A DNA stretch of 10,039 nt from Thermoplasmata archaeon (GCA_030040755.1 JASHTC010000013.1:1-10039), one strand, 5' to 3'; numbered from the stretch's first letter, positions 1 through 6,677 are shown. A program made the numbers and translations. Notes: generated by a model from the letters alone, not told the origin.

Positions 1-1
1 G

Positions 2-94
2 CTCGCGATGCTGGTAGGCCTCCTCCGTCGGATTCGGGACTCCTACCAGGGGTCGGCCGGTCGTGCCCCGCCGCGACCGGAGGAAGGCCGGTGA
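2..94 (+). CDS. C-terminal end of an upstream gene, product unknown (5' end outside window)
   Basis: An open frame enters from the left edge and runs 30 codons to a TGA at 92-94. The visible tail starts LAMLVGLLRRIRDSYQG and ends in a Pro/Arg/Glu-rich stretch. Third codon positions are mostly G or C, as in neighbouring genes. The stop overlaps the GTG start of tgtA in a GTGA tetranucleotide (91-94), a common arrangement for translationally coupled genes, and the tgtA ribosome-binding site lies inside this tail. Too little is visible to name a family. The fragment is short enough that the reading frame could be chance, so confidence is moderate. Confidence 0.45.
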   Translation, partial: LAMLVGLLRRIRDSYQGSAGRAPPRPEEGR

Positions 95-2043
95 CGGGGT
101 TCGAGCTCCTCGAGCGGGATGGCCTCGCCCGGCTGGGGCGACTGGTGACCCCCCACGGCCCGATCGAGACCCCGGCGCTCCTCCCCGTGGTCCACCCGGA
201 TCCAGCGCGCCAACCGGTCCCCCCCGAGGAGATGCGCCGGCGGTTCGGCCTGGGCGCGGTGATCACCTCCTCCTACATCACCTGGCGGACGCCGCCGTTG
301 CGCGCGGCGGCCCAGCGCGACGGTATCCATCGGTTGATCGGATTCTCCGGACCCGTGATGACCGACTCCGGGGCCTTCCAGCAGCACGCCTACGGCTCGG
401 TCGAGGTCGGGCCCGAGGAGATCCTCGCCTTCCAGCAAGCCATCGGATCGGACATCGCGACGGTCCTCGACCTGTTCACCGAGCCGGACACCCCGTTCGA
501 CCGGGCCGCCTCGGCCCTCGAGACGACGATCGCGCGCTCCACGGCCGCCCGGGCGGCACGCTCCGGACTCCTCGCGGTCCCGGTCCAAGGAGGCCCCCAT
601 CCGGAGCTCCGGGCCCGCTCGGCCCGTGCGGCGAGCGAGCTCGGGGACGTGCTCGCGATCGGCGGCGTCGTCCCCCTGCTGGAGCAGTACCGGTTCGTCG
701 AGCTCGTCCGTGCGCTCGTGGCCGCCCGGCCGGCGCTCTCGCCCGGGGCGGCCGTGCACCTCTTCGGGGCCGGTCACCCGATGACCTTCGCCCTGGCCGC
801 GCTGTTCGGCGTCGACCTGGTCGACTCCTCCGCCTATCAGAAGTTCGCCCGCCGGGGCCGACTGCTCCTCCCCGACGGGTCCGTCCCGGTCGAGGACGTG
901 GCCGAGCCGTTCTGCCGGTGCGCGCTCTGCGCGCAGCGTCCGCTTCCCGAGGTCGCCCGACTCCCCCCGACCGAGCGGGAACCGTGGCTCGCCCTCCACA
1001 ACCTGCTCACCTCCGCCGAAGAGATGGCGCGGGTGCGCCAGGCGATCCGTCAGGGAACCCTCTGGGAGCTCGCCGAGCGGCGGGCGGGGGCCCACCCGGC
1101 GCTCCGCGCCGGCCTCGAGGAGGCCAAGCGCCACCCCGCGGTCTTTCTCCCGACGGAACCCGCGAGTCGACGGTCGTTCCGCGAGGTCGACCGCTCCAGC
1201 CGAGAGCGCCCGGCGGTCGTCCGATTCCACCGTCGTCTGGCCGCATACCGAGCGGGCCGGCCCGCCGCGCACCCTATCGGACGCCTCGCCCTCCGACCGG
1301 AGTACCTCCAGCATCTGCCGCTCGAGGATTCGTCGGGCCAGCCGCTCCGGTGGGAGACGAGCTCGGCCCTCGGACCGGTGCCCGTCGAGCTCACCGACCT
1401 GTACCCGGTCGGACCGTACCTGGGGGTGGACGAGTTCGTCGACCCGCCCCGCCACCGTCCCCCGCGCGCCATGCGAGAGGAGGTGGCGGCCCAGTTCCCT
1501 CCGGGCTCCCTTCCGGAGCGAGACTGGACGGAGGCGTGGACCGCCTACCAGGTCCGGGCCGTGCTGGAGTGGGAATTTGGACCGGCGGTCGCTTCGTCGC
1601 TCGCTCCTGCGGCCCGGGGGGAGCGGTCCCGGCGGACCGGCCGGCTCCGCGGCATCGCGGGTGACGGCGTGCCATGGTTCGTCCTCGGCACCGACGGAAT
1701 TCCGAGCCCGACGTTCCGGGGGGCGGCCGAGCTCCACCGCCGGCTACCGCCCGGTCAGCGACGGGTCGTGGTCCGGGACGATGCGGTGCCGTTCGTCGCT
1801 TCCGGCCGGACCCTCTTCGCGCGGTTCGTCCACTCCGCGGACCCGGGCCTCGTGCCCGGCGCGGCCGCGCTGCTGGTCGACGGCCAGGACCAGCTGCTGG
1901 CCGTGGGCCGACTGCTGCTCGCCCCGCACGAGATGCCGCGGCTGTCCCGCGGCGTGGCCGTCCGCGTGACCGGACACCGGAGGTCTCCGGCACCCCCTGC
2001 CGAGGAGACAGAGCCGGCGGGCGAGGCGGACCTCCCCGACTAG
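91..2043 (+). CDS. tgtA: archaeosine tRNA-guanine transglycosylase (ArcTGT), full length with PUA domain
   Basis: Exchanges guanine-15 in the D-loop of archaeal tRNAs for preQ0, the first tRNA-level step of archaeosine synthesis; cytoplasmic. The 650-aa length fits archaeal TgtA. The N-terminal catalytic barrel has Asp92 in MTDSGAFQ and Asp245 in VDLVDSSAYQ, matching the two family active-site aspartates; by family precedent Asp245 is the nucleophile. The zinc site is intact, with Cys275, Cys277, Cys280 and His303 in the exact C-x-C-x2-C-x22-H spacing. A middle region of roughly 400-550 precedes a C-terminal PUA RNA-binding domain at about 557-629. The last 20 residues are a Pro/Glu-rich tail likely to be disordered. 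The GTG start at 91 follows GGAGGA (79-84) by 6 nt and overlaps the upstream stop codon. The next modification gene downstream is kae1. Confidence 0.96.
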   Translation: MTGFELLERDGLARLGRLVTPHGPIETPALLPVVHPDPARQPVPPEEMRRRFGLGAVITSSYITWRTPPLRAAAQRDGIHRLIGFSGPVMTDSGAFQQHAYGSVEVGPEEILAFQQAIGSDIATVLDLFTEPDTPFDRAASALETTIARSTAARAARSGLLAVPVQGGPHPELRARSARAASELGDVLAIGGVVPLLEQYRFVELVRALVAARPALSPGAAVHLFGAGHPMTFALAALFGVDLVDSSAYQKFARRGRLLLPDGSVPVEDVAEPFCRCALCAQRPLPEVARLPPTEREPWLALHNLLTSAEEMARVRQAIRQGTLWELAERRAGAHPALRAGLEEAKRHPAVFLPTEPASRRSFREVDRSSRERPAVVRFHRRLAAYRAGRPAAHPIGRLALRPEYLQHLPLEDSSGQPLRWETSSALGPVPVELTDLYPVGPYLGVDEFVDPPRHRPPRAMREEVAAQFPPGSLPERDWTEAWTAYQVRAVLEWEFGPAVASSLAPAARGERSRRTGRLRGIAGDGVPWFVLGTDGIPSPTFRGAAELHRRLPPGQRRVVVRDDAVPFVASGRTLFARFVHSADPGLVPGAAALLVDGQDQLLAVGRLLLAPHEMPRLSRGVAVRVTGHRRSPAPPAEETEPAGEADLPD

Positions 2044-2066
2044 TCGACGCACGCGGCTCGTTCCGG

Positions 2067-2083
2067 GCGCCCGGCCCGGGCGC
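2067..2083 (+). other. GC-rich hairpin just after tgtA
   Basis: GCGCCC at 2067-2072 is the exact reverse complement of GGGCGC at 2078-2083, leaving a 5-nt loop, 24 nt after the tgtA stop. No T-tract follows, so it does not look like an archaeal U-tract terminator. It could be an mRNA 3'-end structure or simply chance in very GC-rich DNA. Confidence 0.25.
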
Positions 2084-2105
2084 GGCGCGCCCGCTCGCGC
2101 GCTGG

Positions 2106-2113
2106 CTTTATCC
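2106..2113 (+). promoter_or_regulatory. possible TATA box for the 76-aa gene
   Basis: CTTTATCC is the most AT-rich run in the 113-nt gap between tgtA and the next start codon. Its centre is about 47 nt before GTG 2157. With the usual archaeal TATA-to-start distance of about 25 nt, transcription would begin near 2135 and leave a leader of about 22 nt containing GGGGG (2144-2148), which could act as a weak ribosome-binding site through G-U wobble. Position and role are inferred from composition only. Confidence 0.35.
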
Positions 2114-2156
2114 TCGCGACGACCCTCCGCCCTCCTACGTACCGGGGGCCCGAAGC

Positions 2157-2387
2157 GTGACCAAGACCTTCCTGTTGCTGCAGCTGGACAGCGAGGGCGC
2201 ACCGTACTCGGAGATCGCAACGACCCTCGAGAACATGGGGTTCCGGGAGGAGACGGAGGGGTACGATTTCGTGTACGAGTGGGGTCGAGAGGCCTCGGTC
2301 CGCGAGACGCTCGAATTCGCCGACCGGATCCAGCTCACCCTGCGCGGGCGGAAGGTCTGCTTCCGCATCGAATCCTCCGAGGACTAG
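2157..2387 (+). CDS. small conserved-looking protein of unknown function (76 aa)
   Basis: I do not recognise the family. The frame starts at GTG 2157 as MTKTFLLLQLD and ends at TAG 2385-2387. A mixed alpha/beta pattern can be read: a hydrophobic strand (4-10), a helix (about 17-27, YSEIATTLENM), a strand (YDFVYEW), a second helix or strand-helix (VRETLEFADRI) and a final strand (KVCFRIE). No signal peptide, membrane segment or metal motif is visible, so it is probably cytosolic. The frame extends far upstream as open sequence through tgtA, but the hydrophobic start at 2157 and the TATA-like box at 2106 favour this start. It sits alone between tgtA and kae1, with a promoter of kae1 directly behind it. 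A role in tRNA modification is suggested only by position. KEOPS subunit Pcc1 has a similar length, but I see no sequence match to it. Confidence 0.75.
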   Translation: MTKTFLLLQLDSEGAPYSEIATTLENMGFREETEGYDFVYEWGREASVRETLEFADRIQLTLRGRKVCFRIESSED

Positions 2388-2414
2388 CGCGCGCCGCGGG
2401 CCGGGTCGGCCCCC

Positions 2415-2422
2415 GTTATAAC
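2415..2422 (+). promoter_or_regulatory. TATA box of a leaderless kae1 transcript
   Basis: GTTATAAC stands out in GC-rich surroundings. The TTATAA core (2416-2421) is centred 25.5 nt before the ATG at 2444, so transcription should begin at or next to the start codon. No ribosome-binding site precedes that ATG, which agrees with leaderless translation. Confidence 0.6.
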
Positions 2423-2443
2423 CCGACCTTCCTTGTTTCGCCG

Positions 2444-3430
2444 ATGGTCGTCCTGGGGATCGAGTCGACCGCCCACACCGCCTCCGTCGGCGTCGTCGAC
2501 GAGCAGGCCCGGGTGCTCGGGGTCGCCTCGGACATGTACCGGCCGCCGTCGGGCGGCATCCACCCCCGGGAGGCCGCGAACCACCACGTGGAGGTCTTTC
2601 CCGCCCTCGTCGAGAAGGCGCTGGCCCTCTCGTCGACCCGGCCCTCAGAGGTCGAGGCGGTCGCCTTCGCCCAAGGGCCCGGCCTCGGACCCTGCCTCCG
2701 GGCGGGGGCCACGGTCGCCCGCATCCTCTCCCTCGCCTGGGACCGCCCCCTCGTCCCGGTCAATCACTGCGTCGCGCACGTCGAGATTGCCCGCGTGCTG
2801 AGCGGCCTGGACAACCCGCTGCTCCTGTACGCGAGCGGAGGGAATACCCAGGTGATCGCCTACAGTCGAGGACGATATCGGGTCCTCGGGGAGACGCTCG
2901 ACATCGGGGTCGGCAACTTCCTCGACAAGCTGTGGATCGAACTGGGCGGGACGTTCCCCGGCGGCCCCCAGCTGGAGGCCGAGGCGAAGACCGGCTCGGA
3001 ACTCCTTCCGCTGCCGTACTCGGTCCACGGGATGGACGTCGCGTTCTCCGGGATGCTCACGGCGGCGCTCGCCCTCTCGGCCCGGGGAGCGCACCGGCCG
3101 GACCTCTCGTACTCGGTCGAAGTCACCGCCTACTCGATGCTCACCGAGATCACCGAGCGGGCGCTGGCCCACCTTCGGGGCGAGGCGGTCGTGCTCGGGG
3201 GAGGGGTCGCCTGCAACGACCGCCTCCGGGGCATGGTCCGGGAGATGGTCGAGAGCCGAGGAGGGGCGACCTACGCCCCTCCGCGCTCCCTCTGCGTGGA
3301 CAACGGGGCGATGATCGCCTGGACCGGGTTCCTCGCCCACCGGGCCGGACAGTCGGTCGGCGTGGAGGGCTCGGCCGTCGCCCCGCGACAGCGCACCGAC
3401 CTCGTCACGACGCCCTGGCGGGGAAGCTAG
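2444..3430 (+). CDS. kae1: KEOPS catalytic subunit Kae1/TsaD, tRNA N6-threonylcarbamoyladenosine transferase
   Basis: Transfers the threonylcarbamoyl group to A37 of ANN-decoding tRNAs within the KEOPS complex; cytoplasmic. The 328-aa ASKHA-fold protein opens with MVVLGIESTAHT, the family ATP-binding start. Metal ligands are visible as His108 and His112 in NHCVAH, with Asp286 in CVDNGAM as the third. Further family blocks are SGGNTQ (131-136), the GNFLDKLW region (about 157-164) and LGGGVACNDR (251-260). ATG 2444 is chosen because it places the family N-terminus exactly at the start and matches the leaderless TATA spacing; the frame is open further upstream but that part is shadow. The protein ends after the Kae1 domain, so the Bud32 kinase that many archaea fuse to it is absent here and must be encoded elsewhere if present. 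The lipid reductase gene follows after 10 nt. Confidence 0.96.
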   Translation: MVVLGIESTAHTASVGVVDEQARVLGVASDMYRPPSGGIHPREAANHHVEVFPALVEKALALSSTRPSEVEAVAFAQGPGLGPCLRAGATVARILSLAWDRPLVPVNHCVAHVEIARVLSGLDNPLLLYASGGNTQVIAYSRGRYRVLGETLDIGVGNFLDKLWIELGGTFPGGPQLEAEAKTGSELLPLPYSVHGMDVAFSGMLTAALALSARGAHRPDLSYSVEVTAYSMLTEITERALAHLRGEAVVLGGGVACNDRLRGMVREMVESRGGATYAPPRSLCVDNGAMIAWTGFLAHRAGQSVGVEGSAVAPRQRTDLVTTPWRGS

Positions 3431-3440
3431 GAGTCCGACG

Positions 3441-4679
3441 ATGGACGTGGACGTGCTGGTGGTCGGCGCGGGGCCCGCCGGCTCGACCGTCGCCGAGCAG
3501 CTCGCGCGCCGGGGCCACGGGGTGCTCGTCGTCGAAGAGCACCCGCGGGTCGGAATCCCGGTGCAGTGCGCCGGTCTGGTCTCCCAGCGGGTGCTGTCGC
3601 TCGCCGGCTCGAACGCCCTGGTCCGGACCGCCGTGCGAGGGGCCACGGTCTTCGGGCCGTCCCTGGGCGCGGTCTCGTTCAAGGCGGCGGAGCCTCGGGC
3701 GTTCGTCATCGACCGGGGGGCGCTGGATGTCCATCTCGCGGACCGGGCCGCCCGGGCCGGGGCCGAGTTCCGTACCTCCACGCGGTTCGACCGGCTCGCC
3801 CGGACCGAAGGAGGACGGAACGTGGTGCAGCTGACCGGGCCGGACCGGGCCTCCCTCGAGGTACGCGCCCGCCTGGTCGTCGGGGCCGACGGGGTGAGCA
3901 GCGCCGTGGCGCGCGCGTTCCGCCTCCGTCGACCGGTCGAGATCCTGCCCGCCTTTGAAGCGGAGTTTCCCCGCGCCCCGGGGGATGCCGAGACGGTGGA
4001 GGTCTACCTCGGCCGTTCGATCTCCCCCGGACTGTTCGGCTGGTGGATCCCCGACGGTCAGGGGGGCGCCCGCGTCGGCGTGGCGGTCGATGCGGACGGG
4101 ACCCCGGCCCGGGTCTACTTCGAGCGCCTCCTCGTCCACCTCGAGCGGCGGTTCGGCCAGGCGCTCGTCAGCCCGACCGCCTTCCTGGTCTCCGGTATTC
4201 CGGTCGGGCTGATCCCCCGGGCGCACGGGCCCGGGGTGCTGCTGGTGGGCGATGCGGCCGCCCAGGTCAAGCCCCTCTCGGGGGGCGGAATCTACACCGG
4301 CATGCGGTGCGCGCAATTGGCCGCCAGCGTCGCCCACGAAGCGCTGGCCCGCGGCGACCTGAGCGCAGGGGCCCTCGCCGCCTACGACCGGGCCTGGCGG
4401 GCCGAGCTCGGGGAGGAGTTCCGTCGGGCGCTCTACCTGCGTCGGGTCTTCCAGCGACTCAACGACGCCGACCTTGACCGGCTGGTCGCGGCGCTCCAGG
4501 GCTCCCGCCTCGCCGCGACGATCGTAGCGTTCGGGGACATCGATTTCCCGACCCACGTCGCGCGCCAGCTACTCCGCCAGTCCCCCTCGTTGGTGCGGCT
4601 CATGCCGAAGGCGCTCGGCGCGTGGGTCTCGCCCGGTACCGGTCAGGTGCCGGCCCTCGAGTTCGAGCGGCGGAAGTAG
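3441..4679 (+). CDS. geranylgeranyl reductase family FAD protein, probable digeranylgeranylglycerophospholipid reductase
   Basis: Probably saturates the geranylgeranyl chains of archaeal ether lipids, acting at the membrane with bound FAD. At the N-terminus, VVGAGPAGSTVAEQL (7-21) is the dinucleotide-binding fold, with Glu32-Glu33 at the end of the second strand. PVQCAGLVS (40-48) carries the Cys43 typical of this family. VGADGVSS and later VGDAAAQVKPLSGGG (Asp271) are the conserved downstream FAD motifs, followed by YTGM. The C-terminal GDIDFPT segment is also family-typical. The length of 412 aa is normal. The ATG lies 10 nt after the kae1 stop, and GGAG at 3430-3433 overlaps that stop, so the two genes are probably cotranscribed. 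Its 3' end overlaps the convergent minus-strand gene by 37 bp. Archaea often carry several paralogues of this family, so substrate assignment (phospholipid, quinone tail or other isoprenoid) is not certain. Confidence 0.9.
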   Translation: MDVDVLVVGAGPAGSTVAEQLARRGHGVLVVEEHPRVGIPVQCAGLVSQRVLSLAGSNALVRTAVRGATVFGPSLGAVSFKAAEPRAFVIDRGALDVHLADRAARAGAEFRTSTRFDRLARTEGGRNVVQLTGPDRASLEVRARLVVGADGVSSAVARAFRLRRPVEILPAFEAEFPRAPGDAETVEVYLGRSISPGLFGWWIPDGQGGARVGVAVDADGTPARVYFERLLVHLERRFGQALVSPTAFLVSGIPVGLIPRAHGPGVLLVGDAAAQVKPLSGGGIYTGMRCAQLAASVAHEALARGDLSAGALAAYDRAWRAELGEEFRRALYLRRVFQRLNDADLDRLVAALQGSRLAATIVAFGDIDFPTHVARQLLRQSPSLVRLMPKALGAWVSPGTGQVPALEFERRK

Positions 4680-5377
4680 AGCCACGCCCCCGCCGCGACC
4701 AGGACGACGCCGGCGCCGAGCAGCCCGTAGAGAACGTAGGAGAAATCGTTCGAGCTGACCAGCACGCTGGTCTCGGGAAGGATCCCCGAGACCCCCAGCG
4801 TCGTGAGGTTCACGTCGACCGTCCCGTTCGGCCCCGAGGTCGCCGCGCTCCACTGCGCCGCGGTGAACCAACCCCGGGAGGCCAGGTGGTACGACGTCCC
4901 GTTCTCGACGAACGCGAGGGCGGTCCGCACCGCGAACGTCCCACTCGGCGTCGAATCCCCCGATTGCACCGCGAGGGAGAGCGGCTCGGTCTCGCCCGAG
5001 GCCAGGGTGCCGAGCGACTCGTTGACCTCGAGGCCCGAGGTCGTGGCATTGGACAGGAGCGGCGCCGACGCGACCTCGACCTGGGAGGTGGCGTTGCCGG
5101 GGAACGCGTTGAAGGCGTAGATCCCGACGGTGAGCACGGTCGTGCTCATCGCCGCGCCGAGCGGGTCGTGGACGTTCATCGAAATCGCCCCGCCCGCCCC
5201 TGGGTTCAGCTCGGCGCCGGTCAGGTTCTCGAGGAAGAACCGGTCGAGCGCGATCGGCAGCGTCGGGGCGCCGGCCGCCTCGGCGGCGGGCGAGACGGCC
5301 GACGCGACCAGGAGGACCGCGACCGCGAGGAGCGCTGCCGGTAGCGCGAATCGAGCGAGCGGAGCCCGGCTAGGCAC
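4643..5377 (-). CDS. secreted, C-terminally anchored single-pass membrane protein rich in N-glycosylation sequons; unknown function
   Basis: I do not recognise a named family. Residues 1-35 look like a signal peptide: Arg4 and Arg9, a long Ala/Leu/Val core (10-29), then an AEA-type cleavage region near 33-35. The ectodomain (about 36-210) is rich in Ser, Thr, Gly and Val, has alternating strand-like segments as in Ig-like beta-sandwich surface proteins, and lacks cysteine. It has seven N-x-S/T sequons (Asn51, 95, 110, 119, 159, 184, 190). A membrane helix spans about 214-235, followed by the basic tail RRSNSRAGT, predicting an outside domain and a short inside tail. The GTG start overlaps the protease gene by 8 bp, so the two are likely coupled. 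A role as ligand-binding partner or substrate of that protease is inferred from the operon alone. Confidence 0.82.
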   Translation of the reverse strand: MPSRAPLARFALPAALLAVAVLLVASAVSPAAEAAGAPTLPIALDRFFLENLTGAELNPGAGGAISMNVHDPLGAAMSTTVLTVGIYAFNAFPGNATSQVEVASAPLLSNATTSGLEVNESLGTLASGETEPLSLAVQSGDSTPSGTFAVRTALAFVENGTSYHLASRGWFTAAQWSAATSGPNGTVDVNLTTLGVSGILPETSVLVSSNDFSYVLYGLLGAGVVLVAAGAWLYFRRSNSRAGT

Positions 5378-6269
5378 CGCGCTCCTCCGGGTACCGGCCG
5401 CTCTCCGCGAGCTCGATGAGCCGACGGATCCGCATCTCGGCCTGGTGCCGGCCCCGGCGTCCGCCCACCCCGAGGAACCCGGTCCCCACCCCGGGCGAGG
5501 TCACCCAGGGGCCCCGCGAGGCCTTGTACAGGGCCCGGGCCAGGGCCCGGGGGTGGCCGGTCATCGAGACCGCGTCGAGGTCCGCTCGGAACTCCTCGCG
5601 CGTCGTGAGACGGTCCGCGCAATAGGCCAGGATCGGGTCCCACCGCATCATCCGGGCGAGGGTCCGGATGAACGTGAGGTACCGCCCGTCGAGCTCCCGG
5701 ACGTGGCCGAGCTCGTGGGCGACCACGGCGGCCATCTCGGCCGGGGTGAGCCGGGCCAACAGGCCCTCCGAGAGGAGGATGACGTCGCGGCGCCGGACGA
5801 GCCGCGGGCCGCCGCGCTCGAGCAGCGTGAACGTGAACGCGTTGGGGGCCCCGGAGGAGAAGGCGAGCAGCGAGGTCGTCGCTTCCGGCGGGAGCACTCC
5901 CTCGGGCCAGGCCAGCGGCCGGGTCTGGAACAGGATGACGAAGCTCCGCCCGACGACCTGGCTCAGCACGAAGGCAACGAGGAACACTCCGAACGCCCCC
6001 ACGGCGCCCGCGACCCACCACCAGGCGTACCGCGGGGCGAAGAGGAGGAGGGGGGAGTGGAGGAGCGCGACGACCGCGCTCATCCCTCCGTCCGTGAGGA
6101 CCCAGATGAGCCCGGTCGTCGCGAAGACCGCCCAGAAGCCGAGGAAGAGGGCGGCGAGACGAAAGACGACCGGAGACGCGGAGCGCCGGTAGGCGAACAG
6201 CAACCCCACCCCGACGGCCACCCACAGGAGGATGGGAAGGTCGAGGAGCGCCACGGGCGCGGTTCCCAT
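5370..6269 (-). CDS. integral-membrane zinc metalloprotease of the M48/M56 type, BlaR1-like topology without a sensor domain
   Basis: Three hydrophobic segments lie at about 9-27, 36-58 and 82-106. They precede a soluble domain with the zinc motif HELGH (185-189) and a downstream EFRAD (Glu226, Asp230), where Glu226 is the probable third zinc ligand. The block APNAFTF (141-147) resembles M48 (HtpX-like) enzymes. The stretch after the zinc motif, with RWDPILAYCADRL then REEF, resembles M56 proteases such as BlaR1 and MecR1, where HEXXH is followed by an NP-containing helix and an acidic ligand. The 299-aa protein ends soon after the protease domain, so no extracellular penicillin-binding domain exists. 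ATG 6269 follows GGAG by several nt and lies 16 nt after the BlaI-like gene, which supports a shared transcript. Inferred role: membrane protease that inactivates the neighbouring repressor or processes surface proteins. A plain HtpX-like quality-control protease is the alternative. Confidence 0.87.
   Translation of the reverse strand: MGTAPVALLDLPILLWVAVGVGLLFAYRRSASPVVFRLAALFLGFWAVFATTGLIWVLTDGGMSAVVALLHSPLLLFAPRYAWWWVAGAVGAFGVFLVAFVLSQVVGRSFVILFQTRPLAWPEGVLPPEATTSLLAFSSGAPNAFTFTLLERGGPRLVRRRDVILLSEGLLARLTPAEMAAVVAHELGHVRELDGRYLTFIRTLARMMRWDPILAYCADRLTTREEFRADLDAVSMTGHPRALARALYKASRGPWVTSPGVGTGFLGVGGRRGRHQAEMRIRRLIELAESGRYPEERGA
5382..5388 (-). promoter_or_regulatory. ribosome-binding site within the protease gene
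   Basis: On the minus strand this reads GGAGGAG and lies 4 nt before the GTG at 5377. It sits inside the last codons of the protease gene, supports the GTG start of the membrane-protein gene and indicates translational coupling. Genes inside transcription units here use such sites, whereas unit-leading genes look leaderless. Confidence 0.6.
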
Positions 6270-6285
6270 GAGTGACTCCGGCCGT

Positions 6286-6651
6286 TCAGGGCAGCCCGAG
6301 CCGACGGCGGAGCTCGTTCTCCTCGGTGGGTTTCAGCTTCGCGATCTCCTCGTTCAGGTGGACCACTCCGGCCGGGCCGAACATCGCTACGACGCCTCGG
6401 AGGAGATTGAGCAGGTATTTCTGCTCAACGTCGCCGGCCCGGTAGACGTACCGCTCCCCGCCCCGACAGGTCTCGCGCCGTCGCTTGACGAGCCCCTTCT
6501 CATGCAGGCGGGAGAGGATGGTCGCGACCGTGGTGTAGGCGACCTTGACCCCCCGGTCGGCCAGGGCGCGCCGCACATCGCGCGCGGGACCCTCGCCCAG
6601 GTCCCGGAGGGACGTCATTACCTCCGTCTCGAGGGACCCGAGCACCACCAC
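6286..6651 (-). CDS. BlaI/MecI/CopY-family winged-helix transcriptional repressor
   Basis: A 121-aa DNA-binding protein, the usual length for BlaI and MecI. The N-terminal winged helix begins LGSLETEVMTSL (4-15). The recognition region AYTTVATILSRLHEKGLVKRR (48-68) is the family hallmark, followed by the wing (GERYVYRA, 75-82) and a short helical C-terminal part that mediates dimerisation in the family. Family members bind operators as dimers and in bacteria are inactivated by proteolysis by BlaR1 or MecR1. The gene starts with three consecutive GTG codons (6651, 6648, 6645); the first is chosen because it lies closest to the promoter-predicted transcript start, and no ribosome-binding site is visible. 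It heads a three-gene minus-strand unit with the protease. By analogy it probably represses its own unit, and it could also act on the divergent CBS gene. Confidence 0.92.
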   Translation of the reverse strand: MVVLGSLETEVMTSLRDLGEGPARDVRRALADRGVKVAYTTVATILSRLHEKGLVKRRRETCRGGERYVYRAGDVEQKYLLNLLRGVVAMFGPAGVVHLNEEIAKLKPTEENELRRRLGLP

Positions 6652-6677
6652 TCCGGGCGAACCACGGGCGCCCCCCC

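Noticed and set aside
11..49. Perfect 8-bp inverted repeat (CTGGTAGG / CCTACCAG), considered as part of a tRNA gene
   Set aside because: The arms are 23 nt apart, too close for an acceptor stem, and TTCGGGA between them lacks the conserved T-loop A. It lies in the coding-like tail of the upstream gene.
63..1664. 533-codon open frame on the plus strand in another frame of tgtA
   Set aside because: Pro/Arg-dominated translation typical of an off-frame reading of GC-rich coding DNA; no recognisable domain.
43..1737. 564-codon open frame on the minus strand opposite tgtA
   Set aside because: Arg/Gly/Glu-rich shadow without family motifs; the plus strand encodes full-length TgtA with an intact zinc site. 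Long antisense frames are expected at this GC content.
2063..2100. GC-rich hairpin after tgtA considered as a transcription terminator
   Set aside because: No T-tract follows, and archaeal termination relies mainly on U-rich stretches; kept only as a low-confidence structure.
1674..2156. Upstream extension of the 76-aa gene's frame
   Set aside because: It overlaps the PUA domain of tgtA out of frame and translates to Pro/Arg-rich noise.
2279..2443. Upstream extension of the kae1 frame
   Set aside because: It overlaps the 76-aa gene in another frame, would add residues before the ATP-binding start, and conflicts with the TATA-to-ATG spacing.
2645..3781. 378-codon minus-strand frame across kae1 and the reductase
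   Set aside because: Shadow of two clearly identified plus-strand genes; it crosses their boundary with no motif of its own.
3405..4556. 383-codon minus-strand frame opposite the reductase
   Set aside because: Low-complexity Arg/Gly/Glu translation; the opposite strand encodes an intact FAD enzyme.
5130..6275. 381-codon plus-strand frame opposite the protease
   Set aside because: Very charged, repetitive composition from antisense reading; the minus strand has the HEXXH protease.
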